Of a stretch of DNA of 32,031 nt, positions 1 to 6,294 are shown one piece after another. Each line of letters opens with the position of its first letter. Positions within the stretch are counted from its first letter, which is position 1. The translations under genes were made by a program, and so were the position numbers. Origin of the DNA: JACVRW01 sp035705985. GTDB taxonomy: Bacteria > Actinomycetota > Thermoleophilia > Solirubrobacterales > Thermoleophilaceae. Where the stretch lies: assembly GCA_035705985.1 (NCBI GenBank), contig DASSVP010000094.1, forward strand, positions 1 to 32,031, written 5' to 3'. Below the pieces are notes generated by a model. The model was given only the letters and a program-made list of their open reading frames with translations. It did not search any database and was not told where the DNA came from.

Positions 1-1
1 C

Positions 2-217
2 GAGGGCCGAATGCCGGCCGACTCGATCAAGCGAGCCGTGGAGGGCGAGCCGGGCGTGAAGTCCGCCCACACGGTGGCCGGCGAGGCAAGCGCCCTGCTG
101 CACGTGATGGCGGAGGACACCCAGGACCTGGAGCACTGCCTTGAGCGCATCCGCGCGACCGACGGGATCAGCCGGACGGTTACCGAGGTCGTGCTCTCGA
201 CCCTGTTCGAGCGCTAG
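2..217 (+). CDS. Lrp/AsnC-family regulator, C-terminal part (cut by window edge)
   Basis: The reading frame is open from the window edge and ends in TAG at 215-217. The visible 71 residues match the ligand-sensing RAM/AsnC domain that forms the C-terminal half of Lrp-type regulators: an alpha helix, a 'GVKSAHTVAGEASALLHV' strand pair, a second helix and a last strand ending 'VVLSTLFER'. In the family this domain binds amino acids or other small effectors and mediates oligomerisation, while DNA binding is by an N-terminal HTH, which would lie upstream of the window. The ATG at 11 is probably internal, because the first beta strand of the domain would precede it. A stand-alone RAM-domain protein is the alternative. 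The target genes cannot be told from here. Confidence 0.75.
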   Translation, partial: EGRMPADSIKRAVEGEPGVKSAHTVAGEASALLHVMAEDTQDLEHCLERIRATDGISRTVTEVVLSTLFER

Positions 218-244
218 CCCTGTAACAAACGAAGGGCATTGAAG

Positions 245-296
245 GGGTACCTTCCGAAGTTAACCGTCATATACGCGGTCAACATCGGAAGGTCCC
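245..296. terminator. Long imperfect hairpin between convergent genes
   Basis: The arms ACCTTCCGA (249-257) and TCGGAAGGT (285-293) are perfect inverted repeats. Inside them GTTAACCG (259-266) faces CGGTCAAC (276-283) with one A-C mismatch, leaving a 9-nt AT-rich loop. GGG (245-247) and CCC (294-296) can extend the stem past a bulged T. It lies between the 3' ends of two converging genes, which suits a bidirectional terminator, but neither strand has a T-run after the stem. A protein-binding dyad or a repeated extragenic element is possible instead. It is the only sizeable gene-free region at this end (218-345). Confidence 0.5.
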
Positions 297-345
297 TGCC
301 TCAGTGCCGCAGTTCGGGCCGGCGCGCGAAACCGGGGCGGGGTCC

Positions 346-777
346 CTACCGGTCGTGTGAGATTCCCGGGCCCTCGCCGGGATCCTCGCCCGGGCCGGCC
401 TTCGGGTCGCGGACGGTCTCGGTCACGTCGATCTCGTCCGGCTCGCCGCTGATGGCGTCGCCTTCGCCGGCGCTCTCCTCGTCGCCGAAGTCGTGGTCCG
501 CCGGGTTGTAGCGGTTGTCCGCGTGGCTGGCGGCGTCGCGCAGGCCCTCCTCCGCCAGCTCAAATCCTTCCTCTACTCCCTCACCGCCCTCGAACAGAGC
601 GCGGTCCCGCTCGCGCGCCGGGTCGCCCTCCTCGTTCTCGTACTCGGGCCGGTCGCCGCCGATGTGCCCGGCCTCGCGCCTCGCGGCCTCCTCCTCGCGC
701 CGGATCAGCGGGTCCTCGGGCGTGTCCGGGCCGGCGTCCATGCTCGTCCGCTCGCGGTCCTCATCGTTCATCGTCAT
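346..777 (-). CDS. Acidic hydrophilic hypothetical protein (EGFELAE motif)
   Basis: This 143-residue protein is very rich in Glu and Asp, has almost no hydrophobic segments and is probably largely disordered. The middle holds a recognisable block: 'RALFEGGEGVEEGFELAEEGL' split around residues 60-80, followed by 'DAASHADNRYNP'. I recall similar EGFELAE...HGD blocks in small actinobacterial proteins of unknown function; no activity can be assigned. The start is the ATG at 777; a longer in-frame reading would overlap the GNAT gene and looks like arginine-rich antisense translation. It lies 20 bp downstream of the GNAT gene on the same strand, so it could be the last gene of the carotenoid-oxygenase unit. 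I see no Shine-Dalgarno and no clear -10 before it. Confidence 0.7.
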   Translation of the reverse strand: MTMNDEDRERTSMDAGPDTPEDPLIRREEEAARREAGHIGGDRPEYENEEGDPARERDRALFEGGEGVEEGFELAEEGLRDAASHADNRYNPADHDFGDEESAGEGDAISGEPDEIDVTETVRDPKAGPGEDPGEGPGISHDR

Positions 778-797
778 GGCGCCGGTGTACCCGCCCG

Positions 798-1328
798 CTA
801 CCCGGGCGAACCGCCGAGCGGCAGGTCGGCGCCGTAGACGAGCAGGTCGAACCCCGCGTAGCTGAACTCTCCCTCGGGCCTCTCGCCGAGCTTCTCCGCC
901 ACCCGGATCGAGCGTGCGTTGGCCGGGTCGATCACGCTGATGAAATGGTCCGCGCCGAGCACGTCGTGCACCCAGCGCGCCGACTCCCGCGCTGCCTCCG
1001 GCGCGTAGCCCTTCCCCCAGTGATCGCGGCCCACTGTCCAGCCGATCTCGAGGCCGGGCCATCCGGCCGGCTCATACGGCCCGGCGCGGCCCACGACCTC
1101 GCCGGTCGAGAGCTCCACGAGCACCCAGTTGCCGAACCCCTTCAGCTCCCAGTGCCCGGCCATGGCCGCCATGTGTCGCCAGGCCTCGCCGGGCGTCATC
1201 CCGGTCGGGTGCCCGATGCCCTGCGCCACGAGCGGGTCGCCGAGGATGCGCGTCCACGCGTCGAAGTCCTCGTCGCGCCATCCGCGCATCAGCAGCCGCT
1301 CCGTGCGGAGCTCCGGCACGACGGTCAT
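798..1328 (-). CDS. GNAT-family N-acetyltransferase (RimJ/RimL-like)
   Basis: This 176-residue protein begins 'MTVVPELRTERLLMRGW', the usual opening of the RimJ/RimL branch ('L.TERL.LR'). It continues with 'EIGWTVGRDHWGKGYAPEA', the acetyl-CoA pyrophosphate-binding loop (an R/Q-x-x-G-x-G/A variant), and then 'VIDPANARSIRVAEKLG', the conserved N-x-x-S-x-x-V-x-E-K-L-G helix. The family transfers acetyl from acetyl-CoA to an amine on a protein N-terminus or a small molecule; the substrate is unknown. The ATG overlaps the TGA of the upstream SDR gene (ATGA), so the two are probably translationally coupled. Confidence 0.88.
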   Translation of the reverse strand: MTVVPELRTERLLMRGWRDEDFDAWTRILGDPLVAQGIGHPTGMTPGEAWRHMAAMAGHWELKGFGNWVLVELSTGEVVGRAGPYEPAGWPGLEIGWTVGRDHWGKGYAPEAARESARWVHDVLGADHFISVIDPANARSIRVAEKLGERPEGEFSYAGFDLLVYGADLPLGGSPG

Positions 1329-2167
1329 TCCTTTGGCCGACGCTCCTCGGCGAGCGGCCTGCCGCCCTCGCCGGTCAGCCCGCCGGGCGGCCAGGCGCCG
1401 AACCAGTTGTCGCGCGCGCCGTCGATGGTGAGCACGGCGCCGGAGAAGTAGTCGCCCGCCGGCGAAGCGAGGAAGGCCACGAGCCAGGCGAACTCCTCCT
1501 CGGTGCCCAGCCGCTGCAGCGGCACCGTCCCGGCAACGCCCTCCACCACGGCCGCCGGGTACTTCGTGCGCAGCGTCTCCGTGCCGAAGTGACCGGCCGC
1601 AAGCGCGGTCAGCCGTATTCCGAATCGTGCCCACTCGATCGACAACACGCGCGTGAGGTTCTCCACCGCCGCCCGCGCCGCAGACGAGTGTGCCATCCCC
1701 GGCAGGCCGTGGTGCGGGGACAGCGTGACGTTCACGATCTTGCCGCCGCGGTCCTGCGGGATCATCGCCCGCGTCGCGACCGCGTGCGTCATCAGCCACG
1801 TGCCCTCCACGTTCAGCCGGATCACCGTGCGGAACCCCTTCGGAGTGATGTCCTCCGCGGGCGTCATGTACTGCCCGCCGGCGTTGTTCACGAGCAGGTC
1901 GATCCGCCCGTGGCGGTCGAGCACGGACGAGACGAACGCCTCGACCTGGTCCTCCTCGCGGATGTCGCAGACGAGCGCCTCGACGCCGCCACCATCCGCC
2001 GCGGCGGCGGTCTCCTCCAGCGGCTCCGCCCGCCGCCCGCACACGACGACCCGAGCGCCCAGCGCGGCCAGCTCCAAAGCAGTCGCCCTGCCCAGCCCCG
2101 ACCCGCCGCCGGTGACGACGGCGACCTGCCCGTCGAGCAGGCCGGCCTGGAAGATCCGTGAGGGCAC
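1325..2167 (-). CDS. SDR-family oxidoreductase (enoyl-CoA reductase/PECR-like)
   Basis: This 280-residue classical short-chain dehydrogenase has the NAD(P)-binding motif TGGGSGLG at about 19-26, NNAG at 94-97 and Ser150. At the catalytic YxxxK position it reads 'HSSAARAAVENLTR', with Ser161 and Arg165 where Tyr and Lys are expected. From memory, the 'HS-x-AARA' form is typical of the peroxisomal trans-2-enoyl-CoA reductase/citronellol dehydrogenase branch, so this is probably a branch feature and not a mutation. The likely substrate is an enoyl-CoA or terpenoid; the cofactor is unresolved. The start is GTG at 2167, 28 bp after the carotenoid oxygenase gene. It overlaps the GNAT start by 4 bp. 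Confidence 0.87.
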   Translation of the reverse strand: MPSRIFQAGLLDGQVAVVTGGGSGLGRATALELAALGARVVVCGRRAEPLEETAAAADGGGVEALVCDIREEDQVEAFVSSVLDRHGRIDLLVNNAGGQYMTPAEDITPKGFRTVIRLNVEGTWLMTHAVATRAMIPQDRGGKIVNVTLSPHHGLPGMAHSSAARAAVENLTRVLSIEWARFGIRLTALAAGHFGTETLRTKYPAAVVEGVAGTVPLQRLGTEEEFAWLVAFLASPAGDYFSGAVLTIDGARDNWFGAWPPGGLTGEGGRPLAEERRPKE

Positions 2168-2195
2168 GCGGCGGCAGCGTACCCGCCGCGAGCCG

Positions 2196-3608
2196 CTAGC
2201 TGAAGAACTGCCCGTGGAAGCCGAACGGGATGTGGTGCGGCGCCTCGGCGCGCGCGATCTCCTCGAACGAGCCCGCGTCGAGCACGAGCAGGAACGAGCG
2301 GCCGGCGCGGGCGTCGAGCACCACCGACAGCACGACCCCGGCGTCCTCGGCCTCGGTCCCCGGCTCGCGCACGAACACCGGCTCGCCCGGGTAACAGCCG
2401 CCCTCGCTCCACTCCGAGCGCGTGCCGTCGCGCACGTCGACCTTCACGAGCCGGTCGATCCAGTCCTCGCTCGACCCCGTGAAGTAGGCGTAGGCGTATT
2501 CGCGCGTGTTGCGCCTGCCGTAGTCGATGCGGGGCAGTTCGAGGTTGCCGTCGGCCAGCGGCTCGGAGCGAACGGCGCCGCCGTCGAGGTCCACCGTGTA
2601 GCGCCGCAGCTGCACCGGCGGAAGCATGCCGCGCGGGCCCGTCTCGTCGAGGTAGAGCGAGTCGATGACGCTCGCGTCCTCGTACGCGCACAGGTCGAGC
2701 ACGAGCTCGCTGCCGCGCTCGAACGCGTTCACGTGGTGGAAGCAGAAGAACGCGTCGGTCTCGTAGGTGCCGCGGTGCCGCCCGGTGGCGCGCTCGAAGA
2801 CCTGGAACTTGACCGGTTCGTCGCCGCGCCAGGTGTAGTTCTCGATGAACGGCTTGCCGGAGAAGGCGAGCTTGAGCGGGTTCACGCGGAGCGGATACTC
2901 GGCGAGGATCAGATAGCTCCCGCTCATCCCGAACGCGTGCATGTAGGCCGGCTCCTTGACCGGCATCCGGGCGATCACGCGCCGCGATGCGCCGCCCGCG
3001 GGCAGTCCGTAGAGCACGTACTCGCTCACGCGTGAGAACCGCGCGACGTAGTTCACGAGCTCGTCGCGCTCGCGATTGTGATGCGGATGCGCGGTCGTGA
3101 CGTGCGCCTTCAGCTTGTCGGCGTATTCGAGGTGGCCGAGTGTCTCCAGCGTCTCGGCGTCGAACTCCACCGGCATCGGCGTCTCCGTCATCGCGATGTA
3201 GCGCTCGCCGATGCGCGCGAGGTTCACGTTCGGGTTGTCCGTGATGTCCGGCGAGAAGACCTGCTGGACGCGCTTGAAGATCGACCGGCACGGATCCGTC
3301 GCGAAGCCGCCGTGGCGCAGCTCGCCCTCCTTCGCGCCCTCGTAGGCGCGGCTCTCGATATAGCGGCTCCCGTAGGAGACCTGGCCGTCCGCGAAGCCGA
3401 ACCTGTTCAGCATCGCGAGCCCGTCGAACCAGTGGGCCACACGGCGGCCACCGACCTCGAGGAGGGCCGGCGTCACCCGCACGAGCGCGCCGCTCAGCCA
3501 CGCGGGGAGCTCACCGGCGACCGGGAGGCCGTCCACCCTCGTCTCCTCGTCCTGGCTCGTGAAGCCGAGCCTGTAATCGGTGCGTGCAGTTGCTTCCGTC
3601 GTCGCCAT
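2196..3608 (-). CDS. Carotenoid cleavage oxygenase (RPE65/CCD family)
   Basis: This 470-residue protein has the four iron-binding histidines of the carotenoid oxygenase beta-propeller: 'TAHPH' (H174), 'MHAFG' (H224), 'FHHVNAFE' (H291 or H292) and C-terminal 'HGQFF' (H465). The family uses Fe(II) and O2 to cleave a double bond in carotenoids, apocarotenoids or stilbenoids; the substrate is unknown. Its length is normal. The ATG at 3608 has a TACAGT -10-like hexamer 7 nt upstream and no Shine-Dalgarno, so the mRNA may be leaderless. It is divergent from a PadR regulator with only 30 bp between, and leads a likely unit with the SDR and GNAT genes. I infer PadR control and a role in apocarotenoid or terpenoid turnover. 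Confidence 0.93.
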   Translation of the reverse strand: MATTEATARTDYRLGFTSQDEETRVDGLPVAGELPAWLSGALVRVTPALLEVGGRRVAHWFDGLAMLNRFGFADGQVSYGSRYIESRAYEGAKEGELRHGGFATDPCRSIFKRVQQVFSPDITDNPNVNLARIGERYIAMTETPMPVEFDAETLETLGHLEYADKLKAHVTTAHPHHNRERDELVNYVARFSRVSEYVLYGLPAGGASRRVIARMPVKEPAYMHAFGMSGSYLILAEYPLRVNPLKLAFSGKPFIENYTWRGDEPVKFQVFERATGRHRGTYETDAFFCFHHVNAFERGSELVLDLCAYEDASVIDSLYLDETGPRGMLPPVQLRRYTVDLDGGAVRSEPLADGNLELPRIDYGRRNTREYAYAYFTGSSEDWIDRLVKVDVRDGTRSEWSEGGCYPGEPVFVREPGTEAEDAGVVLSVVLDARAGRSFLLVLDAGSFEEIARAEAPHHIPFGFHGQFFS

Positions 3609-3638
3609 GGTCCAGACTGTACCGTCTAGGATGGACTA
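3609..3638. promoter_or_regulatory. 30-bp divergent promoter with near-palindromic operator
   Basis: Towards the plus strand, TAGGAT (3627-3632) lies 6 nt before the PadR GTG. Towards the minus strand, TACAGT (3616-3621) lies 7 nt before the oxygenase ATG. Both spacings put transcription starts at the start codons. AGACTGTACCGTCT (3614-3627) is a near-palindrome centred on GTAC that overlaps both -10 boxes, a good position for autoregulation by PadR. The hexamers and dyad are seen; binding is inferred. Confidence 0.6.
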
Positions 3639-4145
3639 GTGCAAGAGATCAGGCTCACCCCCACCTCGTACATCGTGCTCGGCCTGCTCGAGTGGGCGGG
3701 CGAATCGACGCCCTACCGGCTGAAGCAGCTCGTTGCCGTCTCGGTGGGCTACTTCTGGTCGCTCCAGCATGCGCAGCTCTATACCGAGCCCGAGCGCCTC
3801 GCGAAGGCCGGTTATGTCACGGAGCGCCGCGAGGACGGCGGCCGGCGCCGCCGGCTCTACACGATTACGGACAAGGGGCGGCGGGCGCTCGAGGAATGGC
3901 GCAGTGAGGGCACCGGGGCGCTCGCTGAGCTGCGGGAGCCCGCGGTCCTGAAGCTCTTCTTCGGCGCGGACCCTGCTCAGCTGGCGGCGGTCCAGATCCC
4001 CGCGAACCGGGCGCGGCTCGCGGAGTACGAGCGGCTCCGCGAGTCCATGCCGGATGACGTGCCGGAAGGACCGCGCAAGGCATTGGAGGCCGGCATGCGG
4101 CTCGAGCGAGAGATGATCGCGTTCTGGGAGGAACTCGAGGGCTAG
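3639..4145 (+). CDS. PadR-family transcriptional regulator
   Basis: This 168-residue protein has an N-terminal winged helix: 'TSYIVLGLLEWAGESTPYRLKQ' (helix 1), then 'YFWSLQHAQLYTEPERLAKAGYVTERRE' (recognition helix region) and the wing 'RRRRLYTITDKGRRAL'. The C-terminal half (about 95-168) is the helical PadR dimerisation region with 'FFGADPAQLAAV'. PadR proteins are usually repressors released by a small, often aromatic, ligand. The GTG at 3639 follows TAGGAT by 6 nt and lacks a Shine-Dalgarno. The gene is divergent from the carotenoid oxygenase, and its TAG stop is embedded in the presumed -10 of the MBL gene. Its targets are probably the divergent unit and itself. Confidence 0.9.
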   Translation: MQEIRLTPTSYIVLGLLEWAGESTPYRLKQLVAVSVGYFWSLQHAQLYTEPERLAKAGYVTERREDGGRRRRLYTITDKGRRALEEWRSEGTGALAELREPAVLKLFFGADPAQLAAVQIPANRARLAEYERLRESMPDDVPEGPRKALEAGMRLEREMIAFWEELEG

Positions 4146-4148
4146 GGT
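4143..4148 (+). promoter_or_regulatory. -10-like hexamer TAGGGT for the MBL gene
   Basis: TAGGGT ends 7 nt before the ATG at 4156, the spacing of a leaderless start. Its TAG is also the stop codon of the padR-like gene. No Shine-Dalgarno is present between it and the start. Confidence 0.5.
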
Positions 4149-4155
4149 TGCGCTC

Positions 4156-5058
4156 ATGACGACCGCCGCGGAGCCACGCCCGGCCGAGCTGCCGCTGCCC
4201 GGCGGGCGCAAGGGAGCGAAGGTGAAGCTCCACCCCCTGCTCACCGCGACCGTCAAGGGACCACCCGGCTGGTTCCTCCGGGAGGACGGGCGGCTCGCGG
4301 GGCTGAGGGCGCTCGGCGTCCGCGTGCCGAAGGAGCGCTGGCTGACCGGGCCGATCGTGGCGTTCCTCGTGGAGCACCCGAGCGCCGGCGCGGTGCTGAT
4401 CGACACCGGCTTCCATGCCTCGGTGGCGGTGAAGCCGCGCTCGAACCTCGGCCGGATGGGCGCGCTCCTCTACCGCGACATCGACATGCGCCCCGAGCAG
4501 GCTGCCGTCGCCCAGCTGCGCGACAAGGGCATCCAGGCGTCGGACGTCAGGGTCGTGATCATGACCCACTTCCACCCCGATCACGCGAGCGCCATCGTGG
4601 ACTTCCCCGACGCCACCTTCCTGGTGTCGGACGTCGAGTGGGAGGCCGCCACCGAGGGCGGGCAGCGCCAGGGCTACGTGCACTCGCAGTTCGACCACGG
4701 CTTCGACTACCGGCTTGTGGACTTCGACTCCGAGCAGGCCAACTCGTTCTCCGGCTTCGCCCGCTCGCTCGACGTGTTCGGCGACGGCAGCGTGCGGCTC
4801 GCCTTCACACCCGGCCACACGCTCGGCCACATGTCCGTCGTGCTCCAGACGGCGAGCGGCGAGGTGCTCGTGGCCGGCGACGCGATCTTCATGCACAAGA
4901 CGCTCGAGGACGACCACCTCCCCTTCGCGCTGCCGGACGAGCACCTCTTCCGGCGCTCGCTGCGCGAGATCCGGCAGTACGTGAAGGAGACCCCGGACGC
5001 GCTCGTGATCCCGGGGCACGACTGGGAGGCATGGCAGAAGCTGAAGCCCGTCTACTGA
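4156..5058 (+). CDS. MBL-fold metallo-hydrolase (lactonase-like)
   Basis: This 300-residue metallo-beta-lactamase-fold enzyme shows the full metal site: HFHPDH at 138-143, H221 in 'PGHTLGH', D242 in 'VAGDAIF' and H288 in 'IPGHDW'. 'VLIDTGFH' at about 80-87 is the usual strand before the active site. The arrangement resembles the AiiA/AttM N-acyl-homoserine-lactonase branch, so a lactonase or other ester hydrolase is plausible; the substrate is not proven by sequence. There is no signal peptide, so it is cytoplasmic. It follows the PadR gene by 10 bp, and its 3' end overlaps the convergent lytic transglycosylase gene by 7 bp. Confidence 0.88.
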   Translation: MTTAAEPRPAELPLPGGRKGAKVKLHPLLTATVKGPPGWFLREDGRLAGLRALGVRVPKERWLTGPIVAFLVEHPSAGAVLIDTGFHASVAVKPRSNLGRMGALLYRDIDMRPEQAAVAQLRDKGIQASDVRVVIMTHFHPDHASAIVDFPDATFLVSDVEWEAATEGGQRQGYVHSQFDHGFDYRLVDFDSEQANSFSGFARSLDVFGDGSVRLAFTPGHTLGHMSVVLQTASGEVLVAGDAIFMHKTLEDDHLPFALPDEHLFRRSLREIRQYVKETPDALVIPGHDWEAWQKLKPVY

Positions 5059-6281
5059 GTGAGCTCCTCGCCCTCGCGCGACGCGGTGATGCGGATGACC
5101 TTCGGGTCCCGCACCCACGCGATCAGGTTGAGCGCCTGGAGGCGGTCGAGCATGTACTGGAACGCCTCGGCCTGGCGGCCGCTCGCGTAGTCGCGCCGGA
5201 TCTCGAAGCGCCAACCGTTCGCTCGCGACAGGACGAGCGGGCGCCGCACCCCCGAGATCCTCCGGGTGCCCTGCCCGATGTACGAAGCGATCCCGAAGGC
5301 CCCCTGAGCAAGCTCCAGCTGCGGCCGCCGTGCCCGGAGCCCGTAGGCGCGGAGGTCGCCGGGAATGGCGTGCGTCCCGGGCGGCTCCTCTCCGGGCGGA
5401 TGCAGCACGAGCCCGCCCGACGGCGCGGCCGTGTGGAGGCGGTCGAGCCGCTCCAGCCGCGCGCGGTCCCCGCGAAAGAGGCGCATGACCTCGGCCGAGG
5501 CGAGTACGCGCCACAGGTACGTCTTCGAGTCGTCGCCGAGACCGGTGAGGATCCGGTGCGCGCGCGGATGGCTGTCGGGCGCGGTGTCGAAGAAGAGCCG
5601 CGCGTAGCTCGCCTCCTCGTCGCCGTACGCGCCGAGGAGGGTCTGCAGGTTGCCGATCCCCATGTGGTACGAGACGACGGCGAGGTCTTCGCGGCCGAAC
5701 TCGTCCATGGCGATCTTCAGGTAGCGGCCGGTTGCCGCGAGCGCCTTGCCGGGGTCGAAGCGCTCATCCACGGCCGCGAGGCGCTTCCGTATCCGCGCCG
5801 CCTGGTCCGGCCCGCGGGCGCGGCCGAGCCTGCGGATCAGGCGCTCGCTGCGCTCCACGTCGACGTCCAGCCCGAGCAGGCTGGTCGCCGTCTCGGCGAG
5901 GATCTGGGTGAGCCCAGCGGCGCCCTCGAGGTCGTCGCTCGCCCGCGCGTCGCGCCGGCCGGCGCTCTCGAGCAGGACCATCCCCTCGATCAGGTCTGGA
6001 TCGACGCCGGCCGCGTCGGCGGCCTCCTCGATGCCGTCCCGCCAGCGCTGCACGCGCCGTGCCGTGGCGACTATCCCCCCCGGACTCTTCACGTAGACCA
6101 CGTGGCTGTGCCCGGCTGCGGCGCGCCGCTCGAACTCGTCCTCGCGATCGGGCTCGTACGCGAACGGGTCGTCCTCGAGGTCGAGCGGGCTGTACGACGG
6201 GCCATCGTCGCGCAGCAGAAAGAGGAGGCCCGCCGCGGCCGCCAGCACGACCACCAGCAGGAGGGCGAGGCGTCGAATCAC
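5052..6281 (-). CDS. Membrane-anchored lytic transglycosylase, SLT domain
   Basis: Of 409 residues, 5-23 form a single membrane segment or uncleaved signal. An SLT-type domain spans roughly 80-235, with the catalytic Glu in 'LIEGMVLLESAG' (E105) followed by 'GAAGLTQI' (120-127) and later 'VVSYHMGIGNL', matching the E-S, G-L-M-Q-I and A-Y-N-x-G signatures. Such enzymes cleave peptidoglycan between MurNAc and GlcNAc, forming 1,6-anhydroMurNAc. The C-terminal 150 residues ('YGLRARRPQLELAQGAFG...') look like a second globular domain whose function I do not recognise. The GTG start is 13 bp after the secreted hydrolase gene on the same strand, suggesting an operon. It probably acts in wall turnover outside the membrane. 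Confidence 0.85.
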   Translation of the reverse strand: MIRRLALLLVVVLAAAAGLLFLLRDDGPSYSPLDLEDDPFAYEPDREDEFERRAAAGHSHVVYVKSPGGIVATARRVQRWRDGIEEAADAAGVDPDLIEGMVLLESAGRRDARASDDLEGAAGLTQILAETATSLLGLDVDVERSERLIRRLGRARGPDQAARIRKRLAAVDERFDPGKALAATGRYLKIAMDEFGREDLAVVSYHMGIGNLQTLLGAYGDEEASYARLFFDTAPDSHPRAHRILTGLGDDSKTYLWRVLASAEVMRLFRGDRARLERLDRLHTAAPSGGLVLHPPGEEPPGTHAIPGDLRAYGLRARRPQLELAQGAFGIASYIGQGTRRISGVRRPLVLSRANGWRFEIRRDYASGRQAEAFQYMLDRLQALNLIAWVRDPKVIRITASREGEELTQ

Positions 6282-6294
6282 GCGCCGGAGACTG

